Source: an uncultured Acetatifactor sp. (GTDB lineage: Bacteria; Bacillota; Clostridia; Lachnospirales; Lachnospiraceae). Taken from it: a stretch of 64,000 bases of DNA. Numbering within the stretch: position 1 is the stretch's first letter; the number at the start of each line of letters is the position of its first letter. The position numbers and the translations under genes were made by a program. Below, one piece after another: positions 59,953-64,000 of the stretch. The stretch is taken from NCBI GenBank assembly GCA_910578215.1, contig CAJTPH010000005.1:53842-117841 (forward strand). Reading direction: 5' to 3'. The notes beneath the pieces were generated by a model that saw nothing but the letters and a program-made list of their open reading frames with translations, was not told the origin of the DNA and searched no databases.

Positions 59953-61697
59953 AGGCTGCCCCTCTCGATGACCGCCTTACCGTTCTCAATCCGGTAAACC
60001 AGGTCGCACTTTTCGATGGTCTGCAGCCTGTGGGCAATGATAATCAGCGTCTTCCTGCCATGCAGCCTGTTGATGGAATCCATGACGGCCGCCTCGGTGT
60101 CATTGTCCAGCGCGGAGGTTGCCTCGTCCAGCACCATAACCTCCGGGTCATGATACAGGGCTCTGGCAATGCCGATGCGCTGTCTCTGTCCGCCGGAAAG
60201 CTGGATGCCCCTCTCTCCGATGCCCGTGTCCGCCCCCTCCGGCAGCGTCCTGACAAATTCGTCCAGCTGCGCCTCTCTCAGCGCCTCCCAGAGCCTGTCC
60301 TCATCGATCTCATCCTTCGGCACGCCGAACGCCACATTGCTGCGGATAGTACCGTCCAGCATAAAGATCATCTGCGGGATATAGCCGATATTTTTCAGCC
60401 ATCCCCTGTAATTTTCCCTCACGTCCCTGCCGTCCGCGTAAATCGTACCCGTCCTGACCTCCAAAAGCCCCAGGAGAATATCCACTATCGTGCTTTTCCC
60501 CGAACCTGTGGTTCCCACGATGCCCACCGAGGTCCCCACCGGAATGGTCATGTCCGCATGATCAAAAATCAGCCTCTCCCTGTTGGGATAGGAATATGTG
60601 ATATCCCTTAGCTCGATGCTTTTCCGGACAGGCAGCTTCTGCACGTCCTTGGACGCAAAGGACATATCCACCTTTCCCTCGTCTATCTCATCCTGCAGGT
60701 TATCGCTGACACCCATAAAGCAGGGCTCGCAGTAGGCAATCTGATTCATCTGCTGATTGATGCGGTTGACACAGGGCAGCAGCACAAGCGCTGCAGCCGC
60801 CAGTGTGGTAATGGCATCCAGCATATTTTCCGCCGGCTTTCCCAGCGCCACCTGGACGATCATGTAGCCCATCATCGCCGCCACGCAGACCGCCTCCATC
60901 AGGAGCTTGGGAATATTATTGTAAAGGCTGTATTTCTGAACCGCATTCACATAGCCCCTGCCGCACTCCCTGTACGCCTCCACAAAATACTGCTCCTTAC
61001 CGTTTACCTTTACCTCCTTGATACCCTGGACGGTCTGGGATATCCACTTAAAAAGACCGCTGTAATACTCTCTGTTCTCCTCGCCGGCCCTGTGCATAAC
61101 GGGCTTGAGCACCACCTTTATCAGAACCATCAGAAGCGTGATCACGGCTGCAAGGGTTATGGTCATGGCCCCGTTGGTCGCCAGACAATAGCCCCCGATA
61201 AACAGGGACACCACCCCGTCCGACATGAGCTGCAGTATGGCAAGAATCATGGCGTACATATTGTTCACGTCGGAGGTAATATTCCTCTGCACCGCCGCCG
61301 TATCCGCGCTTAAATAAAATTCATAGCCCCTGCGCAGATAGTTGCGCATCATACGCTCCGAGGTGCGGAACTGATTCGTATACACGAAGGCAAAGGTCAG
61401 CTTTTGCTGGAAATACAAAAAAATGTTCTTCACCGCAAACACCAATATGAGAAGGACCATCACCATGATGGAAAAGCTCTCATAGCTTCCGCTGCCGGAC
61501 AGCCTGTACATGGCTGCCACAGCCTTGCTGTTCTGAAGCGCATTGGCATCGATGATCACATTCACCGCCTGCACAAGCATCCCCACTCCCGCCGTCTGCC
61601 AAAAAGCGCCCACAATCATAAGAACGATCAGCTGCGCCATGGTTCTTTTCTGCTTTTTATCCAACAATACTCTCAGTTTTTTCAGTATCTTAATCAT
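59949..61697 (-). CDS. ABC exporter, PglK/MsbA-like lipid-linked oligosaccharide flippase (582 aa)
   Basis: Six membrane helices (about 18-300) are followed by one nucleotide-binding domain with Walker A GTTGSGKST, the Q-loop IPQMIFMLDGTIRSNVAFG, signature LSGGQRQR, Walker B VMVLDEAT and the switch IIAHRL. Half-transporters like this flip undecaprenyl-linked oligosaccharides (PglK) or lipids. Its place between glycosyltransferase genes favours a flippase for the repeat unit of this locus, distinct from the Wzm/Wzt exporter of the other locus. Drug export cannot be excluded from sequence alone. Confidence 0.88.
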   Translation of the reverse strand: MIKILKKLRVLLDKKQKRTMAQLIVLMIVGAFWQTAGVGMLVQAVNVIIDANALQNSKAVAAMYRLSGSGSYESFSIMVMVLLILVFAVKNIFLYFQQKLTFAFVYTNQFRTSERMMRNYLRRGYEFYLSADTAAVQRNITSDVNNMYAMILAILQLMSDGVVSLFIGGYCLATNGAMTITLAAVITLLMVLIKVVLKPVMHRAGEENREYYSGLFKWISQTVQGIKEVKVNGKEQYFVEAYRECGRGYVNAVQKYSLYNNIPKLLMEAVCVAAMMGYMIVQVALGKPAENMLDAITTLAAAALVLLPCVNRINQQMNQIAYCEPCFMGVSDNLQDEIDEGKVDMSFASKDVQKLPVRKSIELRDITYSYPNRERLIFDHADMTIPVGTSVGIVGTTGSGKSTIVDILLGLLEVRTGTIYADGRDVRENYRGWLKNIGYIPQMIFMLDGTIRSNVAFGVPKDEIDEDRLWEALREAQLDEFVRTLPEGADTGIGERGIQLSGGQRQRIGIARALYHDPEVMVLDEATSALDNDTEAAVMDSINRLHGRKTLIIIAHRLQTIEKCDLVYRIENGKAVIERGSL

Positions 61698-61721
61698 TAC
61701 AGCCTCTCGAATCCAATGTCT

Positions 61722-62789
61722 CTATATCTGTTCATTCTGCCGGTGGATCAGCGGTTCTTCGTAGGCGTCCATAAAGTCAGGCCCCAGCCGCACGGTCTCA
61801 TCCGCAAAAGAGATTCCGCTCATTTCCGTGAGCACCCCCACTGCCTTCTTAAATCTCAGGCCCGGGAAAAATCCAAGCAGCTCCATGGGCACCTCGGCAT
61901 CAAACTGCGGGTACTCCGGAAACAGCCTTCTATAGTCCAGCCCGTCTCTCGGATGGGGCTTGATAAATATCGCGCCCTCGGGCTCATACATGGCAATCAC
62001 ATCCCTGAAGATCCTCTCCCTGATTTCCGGCGTGCAAAGCGGTTCCGTCAGAATCAATATCCTGCCGTCCCCCGAGCACTCCTCTATCCGGCGCTCCAGA
62101 CTGTCCTTGTCCCGAATAAAGGCCTTCAGGATCAGCTCCTTATCCTCCTGCGTCAGCCTGTCCGACAGCGCCTTCCTGGACTGCTCCACATATCGGGGAC
62201 AGGGATACCGGATCGCCGAAATATCATTGACCTCCATATCGATACAATACTTTCCGTAGCCGTTCTGCACAAATATCAAATTCAGGTACATGGACATAAA
62301 TGCCTTCAGCTTAAAATGCCCACGGTTGTCGTAGCGCGCCGCGTCAAAATTTTTCAGACAGTTCAGCCCGTCCTCTACGGCATGGTAACGGATCTTATTC
62401 CGGTTCAGATAATATCCGATGGGGTCCGAGTCACAGTACACATAAACGTCACGGTACTCTCTGAAATCCACCGGGATATACGGCGCCTCCAGCTCCGCAT
62501 ACCTTTTTGTAAAACGGATGCGGTTTCTGAAATTCCCCATAAAGCTTCCCGTATCCTTTCGGAAAACGGCGAGCTCCGGGAAGAAATCCTCTCTCTTTTC
62601 GTCAAATTCTATGACCCGGCCAAACAGCCCAGTGCTCTCCACACGTTCCCTCAGACTTCCAAAGTCATTGGACATTTTAGACAGCACAAGGTCGGCATGT
62701 CCCCTGCTCTCGGCAGGCAGCGCCAGCTCCTTTAAAAATGTCACATACACATGATAATAGGTATGGCAGACATAAATCCTCAAATTCAT
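61722..62789 (-). CDS. Putative sialyl/pseudaminyl-type transferase, GT52-like (355 aa)
   Basis: Starts IYVCHTYYHVYVTFLKEL, and has VYCDSDPIGYYLN, HAVEDGLNCL and the IFIKPHPRDGLDYR segment; the HP pair in KPHPRD is typical of bacterial sialyltransferases of families GT52 and GT80/poly-ST type. No signal peptide or membrane helix is seen. A CMP-nonulosonic acid is made by pseF five kilobases away in the same direction, so CMP-pseudaminate is the likely donor; this is inferred. I start at 62789, preceded by GAGGAG; the TTG at 62822 is less good. A T-rich spacer of 195 bp with a hairpin separates it from the gene before. Confidence 0.68.
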   Translation of the reverse strand: MNLRIYVCHTYYHVYVTFLKELALPAESRGHADLVLSKMSNDFGSLRERVESTGLFGRVIEFDEKREDFFPELAVFRKDTGSFMGNFRNRIRFTKRYAELEAPYIPVDFREYRDVYVYCDSDPIGYYLNRNKIRYHAVEDGLNCLKNFDAARYDNRGHFKLKAFMSMYLNLIFVQNGYGKYCIDMEVNDISAIRYPCPRYVEQSRKALSDRLTQEDKELILKAFIRDKDSLERRIEECSGDGRILILTEPLCTPEIRERIFRDVIAMYEPEGAIFIKPHPRDGLDYRRLFPEYPQFDAEVPMELLGFFPGLRFKKAVGVLTEMSGISFADETVRLGPDFMDAYEEPLIHRQNEQI

Positions 62790-62861
62790 CCGAGGCTCCT
62801 CTGACTCTATCGTCGATTTCAATCCTTCGTCTCAAAATATAATGCTTTCACAATCATTTTA

Positions 62862-62890
62862 TTTTACCAGAAAATGACTCTCCGGTAAAA
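62862..62890 (-). terminator. Hairpin between the edge gene and the GT52-like gene
   Basis: TTTTACC (62862-62868) pairs with GGTAAAA (62884-62890). On the minus strand it follows the stop of the 62985 gene by about 95 bases and is followed by an A/T-rich stretch. A possible -10 (TATATT) lies just beyond, with no good -35. Confidence 0.4.
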
Positions 62891-62984
62891 CATTATTGCA
62901 AATATTTTCAAAAAGAACCCCAAAATTAAGAAAAACGCAAGAATTGCCCCGCCTGCTGTTTACCGCCTCCGGCAGGCACCCCGC

Positions 62985-64000
62985 TTAGAAATGTACGATA
63001 ATATAGTCTCCCCTGTCCACAATGGAGCCCTCTCTCGGAAAACCGGGCAGCCCCAGGGAATAGACCTCTATTTCATGATAATTCTCCGATTCCGTATAAG
63101 GCGTCAGCTCATGACCGTGCATGGCAAAAAAGCGCGCCAGCTCCGAATCGTCGCCAAAGGCGTTGCGCCCCCACTCAATGACGGACAGCTCAGGCGTCTG
63201 CGCCACCCAAACGCCGTAGCTGCGGTAAAATTTCTCCAAAAGATGCTCGTCCAAGGGGTCTGTCCAGCGCTTAAGCTTATAAAACGTCTCCGACCCATAG
63301 CTCACATACGCATCCGCAATAATCTCCCTGGGAACCTCATACTTCCCCGTAAATATCACCGGCTTGGAGGTATCAAAGCCCTTCTCCAGCTCCATTGCAA
63401 TCTGCCCCACAGTCTCCACCGCCGCCTGATACTTCATCCAGTCCACATAAAACCAGCGGTTCATGTCAAAGCACTGGTTCCAGAGCACCGTGCACAGCAC
63501 AAGGAACACCGCACCGCCTGCCGCCCTTGAAAACGCCCCTTTCGCCGCAGACTTTTTCCGCCAAGCCTTCAGCCCATGGACCGCGTACACCAGCAAAAAG
63601 GCTCCGTAGCCGCATATGAGCGGCAGAAACTGCGCCGTGCGGTAATAGGTGGCCTTGCCCTCGATCACCGCCAGAAGAAAGCACACCCCAAAGCCTCCCA
63701 CGGTCAGCGCCGGAATCCACGCGCTCCTCTGCCGGAATCCACGCCAGACCGAAAAAACAAGCATGAAGGCAGAGGCGTATACAAAAATTTTGACGGGATA
63801 ATAGGCGTAGGCAAACACGCCGTACATCACATAGAACCGCTTGGCCACCATGGCAAATTCCGCTGCGGCGCCTTCCTCAAATATCCACCCAAGCATCTCC
63901 GTGACAGAACGCTGTACCGCCTCATCCCTCATATCCCCCAGGCCGAAAACCGCGATCACCAGGGAAATCATCGCGCTGCGCAGAACAATTGCCACGACGG
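62985..64000 (-). CDS. Polytopic membrane protein, C-terminal part, cut by window edge
   Basis: The frame stays open to the right edge (the GTG at 63995 is not believed to be the start). At least four membrane helices, then a soluble tail with YVDWMKYQAAVETV, VIFTGKYEVP and a final DYIIVHF. Order and tail resemble the GtrII-type protein at 52807 (helices, then a YAYCLRLLDRIEQT-like segment and a beta tail), so a membrane glycosyltransferase of that kind is likely but not proven. The missing N-terminus would hold the diagnostic loop. Confidence 0.55.
   Translation of the reverse strand, partial: VVAIVLRSAMISLVIAVFGLGDMRDEAVQRSVTEMLGWIFEEGAAAEFAMVAKRFYVMYGVFAYAYYPVKIFVYASAFMLVFSVWRGFRQRSAWIPALTVGGFGVCFLLAVIEGKATYYRTAQFLPLICGYGAFLLVYAVHGLKAWRKKSAAKGAFSRAAGGAVFLVLCTVLWNQCFDMNRWFYVDWMKYQAAVETVGQIAMELEKGFDTSKPVIFTGKYEVPREIIADAYVSYGSETFYKLKRWTDPLDEHLLEKFYRSYGVWVAQTPELSVIEWGRNAFGDDSELARFFAMHGHELTPYTESENYHEIEVYSLGLPGFPREGSIVDRGDYIIVHF

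Noticed and set aside
61404..62735. Plus-strand ORF of 443 codons
   Set aside because: Covers the ends of two convincing minus-strand genes (ABC exporter, GT52-like) and has no family features.
1..64000. Insertion sequences, transposases, integrases or tRNA-linked attachment sites
   Set aside because: No protein with transposase or integrase motifs was seen, and no tRNA-like cloverleaf was recognised; the accessory look of the region comes from gene content only.

Overview
The window reads as a Gram-positive, Clostridia-type genome, most likely Lachnospiraceae. This is inferred from strong AGGAGG-like ribosome sites, occasional TTG starts, an LCP-family envelope protein, TagG/Wzm-like export, two membrane-anchored GH25 lysozymes and moderately high GC; no rRNA or marker gene is present to fix the taxon. 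Nearly every gene lies on the minus strand, so the reading direction is right to left; the one clear plus-strand gene is 41138-42316. The window holds about 43 protein genes and no tRNA or rRNA gene that I can see.

Layout: (A) 1-1381: the 5' part of a CadA/ZntA-type P1B ATPase, preceded by a small CxxC metallochaperone gene, a tandem 9-bp repeat in the leader, and a good promoter with an ArsR/SmtB-type operator. (B) 1651-5022: a long ClpX-like unfoldase and an HtrA serine protease whose promoter carries TCACA direct repeats. (C) 5157-29517: glmS and an envelope polysaccharide locus: GT2 enzymes, an LCP ligase, a polyprenyl-phosphate sugar-1-phosphate transferase, phosphosugar mutase, an MBOAT/SGNH acylation pair, a 1352-residue methyltransferase-kinase-GT2-GT2 fusion, a Wzt/Wzm ABC exporter, and rfbC, rfbA and rfbB with a GH25 gene between them. 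(D) 29660-37907: a five-gene MoxR ATPase / VWA / DUF5682 / helical-repeat / SWIM module like E. coli yehLMPQ, unrelated to sugar chemistry. (E) 37991-42316: a 980-residue GH25 protein with a long acidic tail and a divergent SGNH-like membrane protein. (F) 42337-64000: a second glycan locus with a bifunctional fucokinase/GDP-fucose pyrophosphorylase, several GT-C-like membrane proteins, wecE, a GtrB/GtrII-type pair, the pseudaminic acid genes pseG, pseI-pseH (fused) and pseF, an ABC flippase and a putative sialyl/pseudaminyl-type transferase.

How the parts may work together: GlmS and the phosphosugar mutase feed hexosamine and hexose phosphates; RfbA/RfbB make dTDP-4-keto-6-deoxyglucose, which RfbC and WecE can take towards L-rhamnose or Fuc4N; Fkp makes GDP-fucose; PseG, PseI/H and PseF make CMP-pseudaminic acid. 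The locus C polymer is probably built in the cytoplasm, capped by the methyltransferase-kinase module, recognised by the extra Wzt domain, exported by Wzm and tied to peptidoglycan by the LCP protein. MBOAT/SGNH and GtrB/GtrII enzymes would decorate it outside the membrane. The most striking item is the WbdD-like chain-terminator module fused to two polymerising-type glycosyltransferases directly beside a Wzt with a carbohydrate-recognition tail, an arrangement best known from Gram-negative O-antigens.
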